Source: Candidatus Angelobacter sp. Gp1-AA117 (GTDB lineage Bacteria; Acidobacteriota; Terriglobia; Terriglobales; Acidobacteriaceae). Taken from it: a stretch of DNA of 64,000 bases. Positions 50,263 to 60,031 of this stretch are shown one piece after another. How positions within the stretch are numbered: the first letter of the stretch is position 1; every line of letters begins with the position of its first letter. Location of the stretch: assembly GCA_003223515.1 (NCBI GenBank), contig QHVI01000016.1, positions 1-64,000 of the forward strand, given 5' to 3'. Made by a program: the position numbers and the translations under genes. Under the pieces are notes generated by a model that did no database searches, had not been told where the DNA came from, and saw only the letters and a program-made list of their open reading frames with translations.

Positions 50263-52525
50263 TCTTCTGCATCTCCGCTGCAGGCGCCTGCTCGGGTTGC
50301 GGGGCCAATGGTAACTCCACCACGAAGCGCGTTCCGAGAGGCTGGTTTTCTTCCACGCGGACAGAGCCGCGATGATCTTCCACGATACGCCTCACAATCG
50401 CCAGCCCCAGACCGGTGCCGCGTCTCTTGGTAGAGAAGTAAGGAAGAAAAAGCTTCTCTTTCACTTCACGGGTCACGCCATGTCCGGTATCAGCCACGGC
50501 GATTTCCACTGCATCTTTGCTTTCCACCAGCATGGTTGAGATATGAATTTCGCGCAGCAGGGAACCCTGCATGGCCTCAGCAGCATTATCGATCAGGTTG
50601 GCCAGCGCCCTGCGAATCGCCTCCGGATCAGCCATGGCCAACGGCAGGGCCGGTTCAAGCTGTGTCTCTACGCGGATGCCATCGAGCCTGCCATTGAACA
50701 TTCCCAGCGTGGTCTCTACGATCTCATTCACGTCAAAAGGACGCGGCTGCGCGGTAGGGAAGCGGGCCAGGGACGAAAACTCATCCACCAACGAGCGCAC
50801 CGTTTCTACCGCTCCGGCAATGGTTTCAGCACACCCATGGATTACAGCCAGTGAAGCATCATCGGGCGCAGCGCCTTTGTCCAGATGGCGGCGAATTCTC
50901 TCCGCCGAAAGCGCAATGGGCGTGAGCGGATTCTTGATCTCATGGGCAACGCGGCGCGCCACCTCACGCCATGCGGCTTCACGCTGGGCCTTCATCAGAT
51001 CGCTGAAATCTTCAAACACAATAATGTAGCCCAGGCGCTGCTTGCCATGCTGCACTGAAGATACAGTCGCGGCCACATTGAGCTTGTGTTTGGGCGCCGG
51101 AATCTCAAGCTGGGCCGAGGTCACAGACATGCGATCAGCCTTGCGCAGCAGATGATCAAGGTCGGTAGCCACATCCGGCGGAAATACCTCGCGCAGGCGG
51201 GAACCGATGATCGGCAGCCCTCCATTGGGCCCGAACATGCGTCCAAAGGCCACGTTGCTGTGAGAGACGCGTTTTTCCGGATCAAGCGACAGCACGCCCG
51301 TAGGAATATTTTCCAGAATGGTTTCGATGTGCCGCCGCCGCTGCTCCAACTCGGTATTGGTTTCCGAGAGGGCACGCGCCGACTGTTCAATCTTCTTGCG
51401 GCTGGATTCCAGATCGGCGGCCATGCGATTGAACGACGATACCAGTTCGCCCAGTTCATCGGCAGCCGAGATATCCACCCGGTGCCCCAGGTGGCCCTGC
51501 GCGATTTCGCGTGTGGCCTCGGCCAGCGCCGCCACCGGACGCGTGACCAGCTTCGCCACAAAGAGCGATACCCACGTGGCAATGAACAGAATGAGCACCG
51601 TGAGCAGCGTGAGCTGCAACATGTACAGCCCGCGGATGCGCTTATTCTGCCGGCTCAGCGCCAGAAAGCTGGTCTGATTCTTCTGCATCTGCTCCAGAGT
51701 GGGGGCAAAGTTTTTTGGAAGGGGCATTCCCACCAGGATTCCGTCTTTGCCCTGTACCGCTGCTGCGCCCAGCAGGTACTCCACATTGCCGAGTGTCCAT
51801 TTTTGCGGATGCGCTTCAATCTGTTGCAGTGGTGGGAAGCGCCTTTGCAACTCGCCCCAGGCTCCCGGCAGATGCCAGCTTGTCGCCTGGTCACCATCGA
51901 TCAGAGCGATGGCGAACCCCCCTTGCAGCGTCGGCTCATGTTGCCGGAATTCCTGCAGCACTCCGGTGAAATTTCGCGTCTGGAAGGCGCGCTGCGTCTC
52001 GGGCGAGCGCGCGATCTCAACGGCCTCCTGCTGGGCATTTTCTCCCGCATAGTCGGAAAGGATTTTGGCGATTGATCCGGAGTCCTGCTGAATCTGCTCT
52101 ACCGGCCCTGAGAACCATTTGTCAATGGAGCGGTTCATCAGTCCATAGGCATACATAAACATGAGCAGGCAGGGAGCAAACGAGAGCAGCAGTGCGCCGA
52201 TGACCATGCGCGTACGGAAGCGCGAACCCAGCACTCCAAGCTGCCGCTCTGCATAAAGCTTGAGCAGGTTGCGCAGCAGGACGAAAGTCAGCGTCACCAG
52301 CACCAGGAACACCAGTGCTGAGAGCGTGACCAGGAAGAGAGTTTGTTCCACTCCGCCGGGCCGCAGAGCCTTGAGGTTGAATGCAGTCTGCGAGAAAACC
52401 AGGCCAAACAGGATAAGAACAGCTACCGCCAGCAGAATAAGCATGGCGCGCCGTTGCGTCAAAGGCACCGGGGCTTCGCGTTGTTCCTGATTAGATGTAG
52501 CCACAACAATAGCTGAGTGCTGCAA
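50255..52525 (-). CDS. NtrY-type membrane sensor histidine kinase
   Basis: 756 residues. N-terminal membrane helices (RRAMLILLAVAVLILFGLVF, LFLVTLSALVFLVLVTLTFVL, MVIGALLLSFAPCLLMFMYAY), a large extracytoplasmic region (about 110-300), another helix (LQLTLLTVLILFIATWVSLFV), HAMP (RPVAALAEATREIAQGHLGHRVDI), PAS (LENIPTGVLSLDPEKRVSHSN), HisKA (VAHEIKNPLTPIALSAERIRRHLD) and HATPase_c (NLIDNAAEAM, DTGHGV, RGTGLGLAIV). All catalytic boxes are intact. This is the canonical NtrY layout; NtrY/NtrX link nitrogen or redox status to transcription in other phyla. Confidence 0.92.
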   Translation of the reverse strand: MQHSAIVVATSNQEQREAPVPLTQRRAMLILLAVAVLILFGLVFSQTAFNLKALRPGGVEQTLFLVTLSALVFLVLVTLTFVLLRNLLKLYAERQLGVLGSRFRTRMVIGALLLSFAPCLLMFMYAYGLMNRSIDKWFSGPVEQIQQDSGSIAKILSDYAGENAQQEAVEIARSPETQRAFQTRNFTGVLQEFRQHEPTLQGGFAIALIDGDQATSWHLPGAWGELQRRFPPLQQIEAHPQKWTLGNVEYLLGAAAVQGKDGILVGMPLPKNFAPTLEQMQKNQTSFLALSRQNKRIRGLYMLQLTLLTVLILFIATWVSLFVAKLVTRPVAALAEATREIAQGHLGHRVDISAADELGELVSSFNRMAADLESSRKKIEQSARALSETNTELEQRRRHIETILENIPTGVLSLDPEKRVSHSNVAFGRMFGPNGGLPIIGSRLREVFPPDVATDLDHLLRKADRMSVTSAQLEIPAPKHKLNVAATVSSVQHGKQRLGYIIVFEDFSDLMKAQREAAWREVARRVAHEIKNPLTPIALSAERIRRHLDKGAAPDDASLAVIHGCAETIAGAVETVRSLVDEFSSLARFPTAQPRPFDVNEIVETTLGMFNGRLDGIRVETQLEPALPLAMADPEAIRRALANLIDNAAEAMQGSLLREIHISTMLVESKDAVEIAVADTGHGVTREVKEKLFLPYFSTKRRGTGLGLAIVRRIVEDHRGSVRVEENQPLGTRFVVELPLAPQPEQAPAAEMQKNA

Positions 52526-52651
52526 GTATTATAGCGTCAGGGGGTCAGGACGAAAGGGAGGAATGCCTTTGTCGCCGCTGATCAGATGGTAAGAAGTGTT
52601 AAGGACGGTTCTACACGGTCCAGACATGTGCTGGAACTGAAAGGCCTTCAT

Positions 52652-53338
52652 TCAGACTTTGGATTCGAGTTGCTGTATCCAATACGCGAAATGAGGGCAG
52701 TGTGCTCGAATCTGGCCTAATCCAATCTCAAGCGCGGCCAGCGTGCCAAGCAGGGGCTTCTCGTATCCAGGCACCAAATTTTCAATACGTCTGGAGGCAC
52801 AGTTTATCGGCGAATCATTGATGTCTTCTGGAGTTTCGAAGGAGTTTCGGATTTGCTGGAAATCAGATTCTAAATCGCTTCGGGCTATACCTCTTGCGAA
52901 TGCTGCACAATCGCTGAACAATAATCCTTCGAATTCATGCATAACAACGAATGGAATGAAGCGTCTGGAGTCGACCTCATGGCCAAATGAATGAATTAGA
53001 TCGTCCAGCAACGCGCGTTCCACATGTAAAGCTTTTCCCGCTTGAACCAGGGCTGCGCTTGCACGCCCTGGCCACTGGCCCACGCCTTCTTGAGGAAGCC
53101 CGTAGTAATCCACCATTGTTGTTGATATGCAGCCGGGATCCTGGCGAAGGTGGTTCATTATGTCTTTTTTAACTGAGGGCCATGGGCGAATGCCGCCGCG
53201 GCGTCGTCGCAATCGGGCATTCCCTATAATTCTCGCGCTTACCGATTCGTATCCCACGCTGATCAAGTAATCTCGAAGGAGTTCGTTGACAAAAGCTTCT
53301 TCTGTTTGCCCTTCAACGTGAACCAATAAACGTGCCAT
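52652..53338 (-). CDS. DUF4276 (TOPRIM-like) protein, partner of an AAA ATPase
   Basis: 228 residues. VEGQTEEAFVNELL near the N-terminus, TTMVDYYGLP at about 95 and VVMHEFEGLLFSD at about 155 are the conserved words of DUF4276. The E...DxY/D arrangement is TOPRIM-like and suggests a metal-dependent nuclease. Its start lies 2 bases after the stop of the AAA ATPase gene upstream, a recurrent pairing in defence islands. It ends 127 bases before the ntrY start region. The nuclease role is inferred. Confidence 0.8.
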   Translation of the reverse strand: MARLLVHVEGQTEEAFVNELLRDYLISVGYESVSARIIGNARLRRRRGGIRPWPSVKKDIMNHLRQDPGCISTTMVDYYGLPQEGVGQWPGRASAALVQAGKALHVERALLDDLIHSFGHEVDSRRFIPFVVMHEFEGLLFSDCAAFARGIARSDLESDFQQIRNSFETPEDINDSPINCASRRIENLVPGYEKPLLGTLAALEIGLGQIRAHCPHFAYWIQQLESKV

Positions 53339-53340
53339 GT

Positions 53341-54462
53341 TTATTCAGGAACCGGTCGTCCTTCTAATTCATTCTTTTCCCAAAGCTGTCCTAAGCTGTA
53401 GTCCCTTAACCACTCAGTCAATTGGGAAGCGTCCAAACGTTCGATCTGTGTCCCACCGCTCTTGCGATTGGCAACCAGCACATCCACAGGATCGAAGTGA
53501 TCAAGAAGAAGAGATGACTGAGTCGATACAAGCACTTGAGCGTTTTGCGACGCATGACGTATAAGGCCTGCCAGGATCCCGATTGCTACGGGATGCAGGC
53601 CTAACTCAGGCTCGTCTACCAGAATGACGGATGGAAGATAATTCTTCGGCTGTAAAAAAAGCGTCGCTAGTGCAATAAATCTGAGAGTCCCATCTGAGAG
53701 AGACGATGCATCAAAATATTGATCGGAGCTTTTGTGTATCCATTCGAGTTTGATATCGTCGGGGTTCAGGTTGAGGGGCCTCAATCTGAAATCCTCGAAA
53801 AAAGGCGCGACTTGCTGAACCGTTCTCCGAATCAGATTATAGGAAGTCGGTTCCCGCTCCTGAAGCAAGTACAAGAATGAGGCAAGATTGGAGCCGTCTG
53901 GCCGCAGGAAATCATTATCCGCAACCTTGTTTGTTTTGCGCATTGGAGAAGATTTGCTTGTGTCGTGCACGTGGTAGACCCGCCAACCGCCGAGACGAAA
54001 CTTCACCCATCCAGGAATTCCCTTCAGTTCAGGGTCGCTAATGCCGCCTTCGCGCCCTTGTTGGCGCGATGATAACGGATACTCATACGGGGTTTTATAA
54101 CGATCTTTATCGCCCCAAAAGAAGGCTTGCTCAGATGATGGATACAAGCCATCATCCTGAGTGGGGGCAAGTGTCAGTTCATATTGGTTCACTTCACTTC
54201 CAAAGGAGAGGTGGATAAAAATCTCTTTAGTTGCTTTTGAGCCGAAGTGCAAAATTTTTTCTGCACCGCCCGCTTCAATCACATAATCGCGCAACCTTCC
54301 TTCTCGAACAGCGTGAAGAAACGAGAAAACACCAATGAAATTGGATTTTCCTGAACCATTCGGCCCAATAAAAATATTAACGGGATTCAGGCGGAGCTTT
54401 TCGATGGCAGTTATGCTCTTGAAGCCTTGAACCGTAATGTAATCAAGCGCATTAGAATCCAT
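53341..54462 (-). CDS. SMC/OLD-type AAA ATPase (AAA_21/AAA_15)
   Basis: 373 residues. Walker A FIGPNGSGKSNF at 35, ABC-type signature SLSDGTLRFIALATLFLQP at about 265, Walker B VILVDEPELGLHP, H-loop region VLVSTQSS. The central 150 residues are a variable, aromatic-rich insertion (EQAFFWGDKDRYKTPYEYPL). No TOPRIM domain is fused at the C-terminus; that activity appears to sit on the separate DUF4276 gene 2 bases downstream. The pair thus resembles a split OLD-family or PARIS-like system, which trigger abortive infection in known examples. Confidence 0.85.
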   Translation of the reverse strand: MDSNALDYITVQGFKSITAIEKLRLNPVNIFIGPNGSGKSNFIGVFSFLHAVREGRLRDYVIEAGGAEKILHFGSKATKEIFIHLSFGSEVNQYELTLAPTQDDGLYPSSEQAFFWGDKDRYKTPYEYPLSSRQQGREGGISDPELKGIPGWVKFRLGGWRVYHVHDTSKSSPMRKTNKVADNDFLRPDGSNLASFLYLLQEREPTSYNLIRRTVQQVAPFFEDFRLRPLNLNPDDIKLEWIHKSSDQYFDASSLSDGTLRFIALATLFLQPKNYLPSVILVDEPELGLHPVAIGILAGLIRHASQNAQVLVSTQSSLLLDHFDPVDVLVANRKSGGTQIERLDASQLTEWLRDYSLGQLWEKNELEGRPVPE

Positions 54463-54568
54463 GGATTTACGAGCGACGCGCTCTCCTCATGATAGTGCTC
54501 AACACCAACATCTTAGAATAAATCATTCTGCACTGATCGGAATGCTGCTTTGGGTTACATTGTGATTG

Positions 54569-55681
54569 CTACAACAGCGTGGTCACTTCCTTGACCGGGC
54601 GATTCTGCGATTCGGCGACCGCCGGATAGGTCACGTGTCCCTTGAACGTATTCACACCTTCGCGAATCCCGTTGTCTCCCTGGATGGCGGCTGCAGGTCC
54701 CATTTGGGCCAGCTTCATCACATAGGGCAAGGTCGCATTCGTGAGCGCCAGCGTTGAAGTGTGGGGCACAGCGGCAGGCATGTTAGTGACGCAATAATGG
54801 ACCACTCCCTGTTCTACATAAGAAGGATTGCTGTGCGTGGTGGGCCGGGCAGTCTCGATGCATCCACCCTGGTCGATGGCTACATCCACGATGACCGCGC
54901 CTTTTTTCATGCGTGAAACCATCTGCCGGGTAACCAGTTTGGGAGCAGAGGCGCCGGGAATCAACACCCCACCGATGAGAAGATCAGCCGTAGAAGTCGA
55001 GTGTGCAATCGAATAGGAATTGGAAGCCAGTGTGTAAATGCGGCCATTGAAGATGTCATCAATCTCGCGCAGGCGGTTCAGGTTGAGATCGATCAGGGTG
55101 ACGATTGCACCCATGCCCAGGGCCATCTTGGCAGCATTGGTGCCCACGATTCCGCCGCCGATTATGGTGACCTGCGCCGGGGGAACTCCCGGTACGCCGC
55201 CGAGCAGAACACCTCGTCCGCCGTGCTCTTTCTCAAGATAAGCGGCGCCTACTTGTACGGACATGCGTCCCGCAACTTCGGACATGGGAGTGAGCAGCGG
55301 CAGGGTATGGCTGCGGTCGCGAATCGTTTCGTAAGCGATGCCGGTCACCTTCTTTTGCAAGAGCATTTCCGTCAGTTCCGGCAGCGGCGCCAGATGCAGG
55401 TAGGTAAACAGGACCAGTCCTTCGCGAAAGTACGGATACTCTTTCTCAATTGGCTCTTTAACTTTTACGACGATATCGGCCCGCTTCCATACTTCAGCGG
55501 CTGAGGCGACGATCTCCGCACCGGCTGATTTGTAGTCCTCATCGGGCATGGAAGAGAGTCCGCCAGCGCTGGTTTCTACGATGACTTTGTGCCCTACATC
55601 CACAAGGGCTTTTACGCCGGAAGGCACAATACCTACCCGCGACTCGTGATCTTTTACTTCTTTAGGAACGCCAATGAGCAT
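54569..55681 (-). CDS. ald: Alanine dehydrogenase
   Basis: 370 residues, full length. MLIGVPKEVKDHESRVGIVPSGV at the start, catalytic region with Lys in VVKVKEP and His in FTYLHLAP, NAD-binding VTIIGGGIVGTNAAKMALGMGA, then VDVAIDQGGCIETARPTTHSNPSY. It interconverts L-alanine and pyruvate plus ammonia with NAD(H). It is followed on the same strand by nothing related; the aldehyde dehydrogenase lies upstream. Confidence 0.95.
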   Translation of the reverse strand: MLIGVPKEVKDHESRVGIVPSGVKALVDVGHKVIVETSAGGLSSMPDEDYKSAGAEIVASAAEVWKRADIVVKVKEPIEKEYPYFREGLVLFTYLHLAPLPELTEMLLQKKVTGIAYETIRDRSHTLPLLTPMSEVAGRMSVQVGAAYLEKEHGGRGVLLGGVPGVPPAQVTIIGGGIVGTNAAKMALGMGAIVTLIDLNLNRLREIDDIFNGRIYTLASNSYSIAHSTSTADLLIGGVLIPGASAPKLVTRQMVSRMKKGAVIVDVAIDQGGCIETARPTTHSNPSYVEQGVVHYCVTNMPAAVPHTSTLALTNATLPYVMKLAQMGPAAAIQGDNGIREGVNTFKGHVTYPAVAESQNRPVKEVTTLL

Positions 55682-55790
55682 GAGTTTCTTCGCCTTTTAC
55701 CTGGACCGATTCAAACACCCTATCCCTTTGTCATCCGAAGGGCGCCATTTTTGCGCCCCTCCGGATCTATGCATCTCTTGCGTAAATTCA

Positions 55791-57323
55791 TCATTCGCCG
55801 GTATCGATCTGGGCACGCTGCAGTTTGTCAGAAAAATCCACGTAGATCGATTTCCACTGCGTGTAAAAGTCAATGGCTCCCAGGCCACCTTCGCGATGTC
55901 CGTTGCCTGTCGCCTTGGTGCCGCCGAAGGGCAGATGCACCTCCGCGCCAATGGTGGGCGCGTTGATGTAAGTGATGCCCGCATAGATGTCGCGCATGGC
56001 TTTGAAAGCGTTATTCACGTCGCGCGTGTACACCGATGACGAGAGACCGTAAACCACGTTGTTGGAGATGTGAATCGCTTCATCAAAACTGTCACACGGA
56101 ATCACGCTGACCACCGGTCCGAAGATTTCTTCCTGGGCAATACGCATCTCCGGGCGGACATCGGCATACACCGTCGGCTCAAAGAACCAGCCATGGGCGT
56201 GGTCTGTATCGGAAAGCCGCTGGCCACCGGACTTCAACTGTGCACCCTCGTTCCTGCCGATGTCCACGTACTTCTGCGTGGTTTCCACCTGCTGCTGATT
56301 GATCTGCGGACCTACCTGCATACTTTCGTCCAGCCCGCTTCCTACTTTCAGCTCTTTGCTGCGTGAGACAAGGCCATCCACGAACTTTTTGTAGATACCT
56401 TTTTGTGCAATCACGCGGCTGGTAGCGGTGCAGCGTTGTCCGGTGGTGCCGAACGCGCCCCACAGAACACCATCAAGCGCCAGATCGAGGTTGGCATCAT
56501 CCAGAATGATGATGGCATTCTTGCCGCCCATCTCCAGCGAACAGGGCTTGAAGGTGCGGGCCGCCGCCTCGCCTACGATTCTTCCCACTTCGCTCGACCC
56601 GGTAAACGATAGCGCGCGCACATCCGGGTGTTCGACAACAGGCGCGCCTGCCTCCGGACCAAATCCGGTTACGATGTTCACCACGCCCTTAGGCAGGCCT
56701 GCCTCCATCAATGCCGTTACTAAATTGATGGTAGAGAGCGGGGTGTCCTCCGCAGGTTTAATCACGCAGGTATTGCCGCAAACCAATGCCGGCAGCAGCT
56801 TCCATGAAGGAATGGCCATGGGAAAATTCCACGGCGTAATCATGCCGCACACGCCGATCGGCATCCTCACGGCCATAGCAAACTTGTTGGGCAGCTCTGA
56901 AGGCACGGTCGCGCCGAACAGGCGGCGTCCTTCACCCGCCATATAGTAGGCGGTATCGATGGCTTCCTGAACGTCGCCGCGTGTTTCCTTGAGCACCTTG
57001 CCCATTTCCCGGGTCATATCGCGGGCGTACTGCTCTTTGCGCTCCTGCACAATCTCTGCCGCGCGGAAGATGATCTCTGCCCGTTTTGGCGCGGGCACCA
57101 GCCGCCACAGTTCAAAGGCTTTCCTGGCGGCTGCCACCGCGTCATCGACATCGCGCTTGTCGGAACGCTGGAATACACCAACGACGTCGCGGGTATCGGC
57201 AGGGTTGAGGTTTTCAAAAGTCTGGCCACTGCGGGAGCTTATCCACTCGCCGCCAATCAGGTTCTTATAAGTTTTTTGAGACACAGTACTGAAGGTCACC
57301 TTTCGCAATCCAAAACTCTTCAT
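55791..57323 (-). CDS. NAD(P)-dependent aldehyde dehydrogenase
   Basis: 510 residues. [67 protein letters not shown], catalytic Glu in [10 protein letters not shown] and nucleophilic Cys in [24 protein letters not shown] and a C-terminal [12 protein letters not shown]-like end. The residue pattern fits the semialdehyde branch, such as alpha-ketoglutarate-semialdehyde or aminoadipate-semialdehyde dehydrogenases. The exact substrate is not decided. It is 110 bases upstream of ald on the same strand. Confidence 0.9.
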   Translation of the reverse strand: MKSFGLRKVTFSTVSQKTYKNLIGGEWISSRSGQTFENLNPADTRDVVGVFQRSDKRDVDDAVAAARKAFELWRLVPAPKRAEIIFRAAEIVQERKEQYARDMTREMGKVLKETRGDVQEAIDTAYYMAGEGRRLFGATVPSELPNKFAMAVRMPIGVCGMITPWNFPMAIPSWKLLPALVCGNTCVIKPAEDTPLSTINLVTALMEAGLPKGVVNIVTGFGPEAGAPVVEHPDVRALSFTGSSEVGRIVGEAAARTFKPCSLEMGGKNAIIILDDANLDLALDGVLWGAFGTTGQRCTATSRVIAQKGIYKKFVDGLVSRSKELKVGSGLDESMQVGPQINQQQVETTQKYVDIGRNEGAQLKSGGQRLSDTDHAHGWFFEPTVYADVRPEMRIAQEEIFGPVVSVIPCDSFDEAIHISNNVVYGLSSSVYTRDVNNAFKAMRDIYAGITYINAPTIGAEVHLPFGGTKATGNGHREGGLGAIDFYTQWKSIYVDFSDKLQRAQIDTGE

Positions 57324-57364
57324 CGTACAAGATTCAGGGGCATTCGGAAACTGTGACCTTACTT

Positions 57365-57886
57365 TCAGCGCGGTTTGGCAGGTAATAAGTGTTTATCCAG
57401 AAATGTCCCAATGACCGGGCACGCGATCTCCGGCATCAGCCCGCCAGGATGACCTTTGCCGCTGTTGACTTCCGCTGTTTCCCATCCCAATTTCTGAAGC
57501 GCCTCGTTGTTTTTGCGTAAGCGCCCGATGAAATCAGTATCCCCGGTGTCGCTGGTATCGATGTAGTTGAGCCTGGGGCATTTGAGCCTGGCCACCTCAT
57601 CGCGCTCCCGCCAGTTCTGCAGGCTCCTGTAGTAGTTCACATAACGAACTACCTCGGGCCGATCAGGAGATTCCCGATGCAACTTCTCGGTGGTTTGCAG
57701 CAGAAGATCGTAAGGGCCATCGAGCACCGGCCATCCTCCAACCGCTAGCGCATTGACTCGTTGCGAACGTGTGGCAAGCTGTAACACGCTGTTCCCGCCC
57801 CATGAATAGCCAATGGCCGCAAAGCGATCGATTCCCGCTGCGTCGGCAATTGCCAAGTAGTCTTTGCAGACTTTCTCTACCGTCAT
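57365..57886 (-). pseudogene. C-terminal part of a frameshifted alpha/beta hydrolase
   Basis: 173 codons, starting MTVEKVCKDYLAIADAAGID, with the nucleophile elbow GYSWGG, acid region CPRLNYIDTSDTGD and terminal His in GKGHPGG. Lacks the first beta strands and oxyanion loop, which lie in the next frame upstream (57883-58224). The two overlap as ATGA. Confidence 0.65.
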
Positions 57887-58224
57887 CGATTCGTCCTGGT
57901 CTTTGCCGTCGCAGCGATGTGCGGATAATCAGACATCAGCAGCTTGTAACGGTCACCCAGCCGCTTGATGTATCCCTCTTTAATTTGTGTTTGAAGAGCA
58001 GCATTGGCCGGGTTAGGTGTTTTGGAAAAGACGGGGCCAGTCATAAAGAGAGAGGGCCCTTCAGACTTTCCGTGTACCTCAAAATACGCACTGCCCAGGC
58101 TGGTTTTCGCCGAACTCCTGCGCAGTAATGTCGAATCCGGGTTTACCCATAAGGGCGTCGACTCAGAGTTTGCCGCGAGCACGCCGCTGGCAACTAATCC
58201 AAACAGAAACTCACGCCTGTGCAT
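57883..58224 (-). pseudogene. N-terminal part of a frameshifted alpha/beta hydrolase with signal peptide
   Basis: 113 codons: MHRREFLFGLVASGVLAANS (Sec- or Tat-like signal with RR), then AYFEVHGKSEGPSLFMTGPVF and YIKRLGDRYKLLMSDYPHI, the first half of a hydrolase fold. It ends TKTRTNR with a stop 4 bases into the C-terminal part. In family members I know, these halves form one chain, so a -1 shift would restore the gene. A coupled two-gene arrangement is the alternative. Confidence 0.6.
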
Positions 58225-58522
58225 AGGAAACTAGGTTTCTCATAACGATCATCGGAAAGTGGCGAATCTATTCCACTGGATATATAATGCCTTGTTTTAT
58301 TAGGTTAAATGCCTGATATCTTTCAGCTTTGTTAAAAAGATAGAATCTCAAGCCAATCATAGGTAGGGAAGTAGATTGGAATTCAGTTTGTCTGAGTTGT
58401 TCCAAAATGGGAATGCATTTCAAAATATTGGAATTTTTTTAAGCAAAACTATCATTATTGGATTTTAATAGGCACTCATGTACTCCACTGATCAGGCGAC
58501 GGCACCCACGCAAAGGACTACC

Positions 58523-59950
58523 ATGTCAATCCTATTGGCAGACGATGATGTTCATCTGGCTACCTTCCTTTCCAAATCTTTGGAATCGGAAGGGTATTCG
58601 GTTCACACGGCGCTCGACGAAGAAAGTGTTCTGGCTGAACTCCGGCGGCAAAACTACAAATTGATTATCCTTGATCTAAACTTCGGCCAGACAGATGGTC
58701 TGAAACTACTGGAGAAACTAAGATCAGAGGGGCTGGCTACACCCGTAATGGTGCTCAGCGCCCGCAATAAAGTTTCTGACCGCATTCAATCGCTGAACCT
58801 GGGCGCCGATGACTACGTCACCAAGCCTTTCTCCTTTCAGGAACTGGCGGCGCGCGCCAATGCCCTGCTGCGCCGTAAATCCGATCCGGCGCTCAACGTA
58901 TTGCGCGTGGAAGACCTGGAACTCGACCCGGCCTTGCGCAAAATCAGCCGCAACGACCGGGACATCAAGCTGAGTCCGAAAGAATTCGACCTGTTGCACC
59001 TGCTGATGCGCCGTTCTGGACACACCGTGACGCGCCACGAACTACTGCAGCAGGCCTGGGGACTGCAGCCGGAATCCGACAGCAACCTGGTCGATGTCTA
59101 CGTCAACTATCTGCGCAAAAAAGTGGATGCGTCGAACGAAGAGAAGTTGATTCATACAGTCCGCGGATCTGGATATCGAATCGGGCGTCCTGCGCCAACG
59201 GCCCATTCGGCAGAGATGGGGGCAATGACTTTTGAGCCTTCCCATAGCAAGCTGTCGGGCCAGTCGCCGCAGATTTATGCTGCGGAACCGGCCATGGTTC
59301 AGCAGACGCCCTGGCGTGCCCTGGTAAACTCTGTTGCTCACGACCTGGCCCAGCCACTCACCAGCGTGCGCTGCTTCCTTGAAGTGGCTGCCATGCGCAA
59401 CAGTACTGTTTCCATAGCCAACAGCGACCTCAAAAATATTGAACAGCAGGCTGACCGGGCCATCGCTCTGGCCAAAACTATTTCTTCATTGGTGCGCGAA
59501 ATCTCTGTGCCTACCGGCCCGTGGGTTTTGCTCGACTCGCTGATGGACGAGGTCTTCAATGACTTCGTGGTGCTGCTGCACTCCGGCATGCTCACGCTGG
59601 AGCGCCAGTGGGACCTTTCCATTCAGATCACCAGCAGTCCGGTGCTGCGCCAGTTACTGGTGCTGCTGATCGGCAAGCTGATAGGAAAGAACACCCGGCC
59701 GCTGATCCTGACGGTTACCTCAAGCATGAAGAGCGGGCGTTGCAACCTCGGTCTGCGCTGGGCAGCCACAGATCAAGGTCCCGTACAGGATCCCAAAACT
59801 GTCCTGGGCAAAGAACTCATGCACATCCAGGAGATGGTCTACTCCATTGGCGGCGAACTGCATCCCGAAGGCGAAAACGAGTTCATCCTGAGGCTGCCGG
59901 CCGCGCCCCAGCCCAACATGGGCGGCCCAGGCAAAGAATTGCTGCAGTAG
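58523..59950 (+). CDS. Response regulator fused to OmpR-type DNA-binding domain and a degenerate histidine kinase
   Basis: 475 residues from ATG 58523 (AAAGGA 5 bases upstream; an earlier ATG lies at 58478). Residues 1-120: receiver (LLADDDVHL, phospho-Asp in LILDLNF, Lys in TKPFSF). 125-220: winged helix of the OmpR/PhoB family (RKISRNDRDIKLSPKEFDLLHLLM, VDVYVNYLRKKVD, IHTVRGSGYRIG). About 270-345: HisKA-like helix pair with SVAHDLAQPLTSVRCFLEVA. About 350-465: an HATPase-like fold in which the N-box Asn (here LLIGKLIGK) and the DxGxG box are lost. The order REC-wHTH-HisKA-pseudoATPase is unusual. It is monocistronic. Confidence 0.88.
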   Translation: MSILLADDDVHLATFLSKSLESEGYSVHTALDEESVLAELRRQNYKLIILDLNFGQTDGLKLLEKLRSEGLATPVMVLSARNKVSDRIQSLNLGADDYVTKPFSFQELAARANALLRRKSDPALNVLRVEDLELDPALRKISRNDRDIKLSPKEFDLLHLLMRRSGHTVTRHELLQQAWGLQPESDSNLVDVYVNYLRKKVDASNEEKLIHTVRGSGYRIGRPAPTAHSAEMGAMTFEPSHSKLSGQSPQIYAAEPAMVQQTPWRALVNSVAHDLAQPLTSVRCFLEVAAMRNSTVSIANSDLKNIEQQADRAIALAKTISSLVREISVPTGPWVLLDSLMDEVFNDFVVLLHSGMLTLERQWDLSIQITSSPVLRQLLVLLIGKLIGKNTRPLILTVTSSMKSGRCNLGLRWAATDQGPVQDPKTVLGKELMHIQEMVYSIGGELHPEGENEFILRLPAAPQPNMGGPGKELLQ

Positions 59951-60031
59951 ATATAAACTATGTCGTCTTCCCGAGGGTTCTCCAGGTAGTGGAGAATCGG
60001 AGGGCTGTGTTGAATTCACCCTGCTGCCTTC

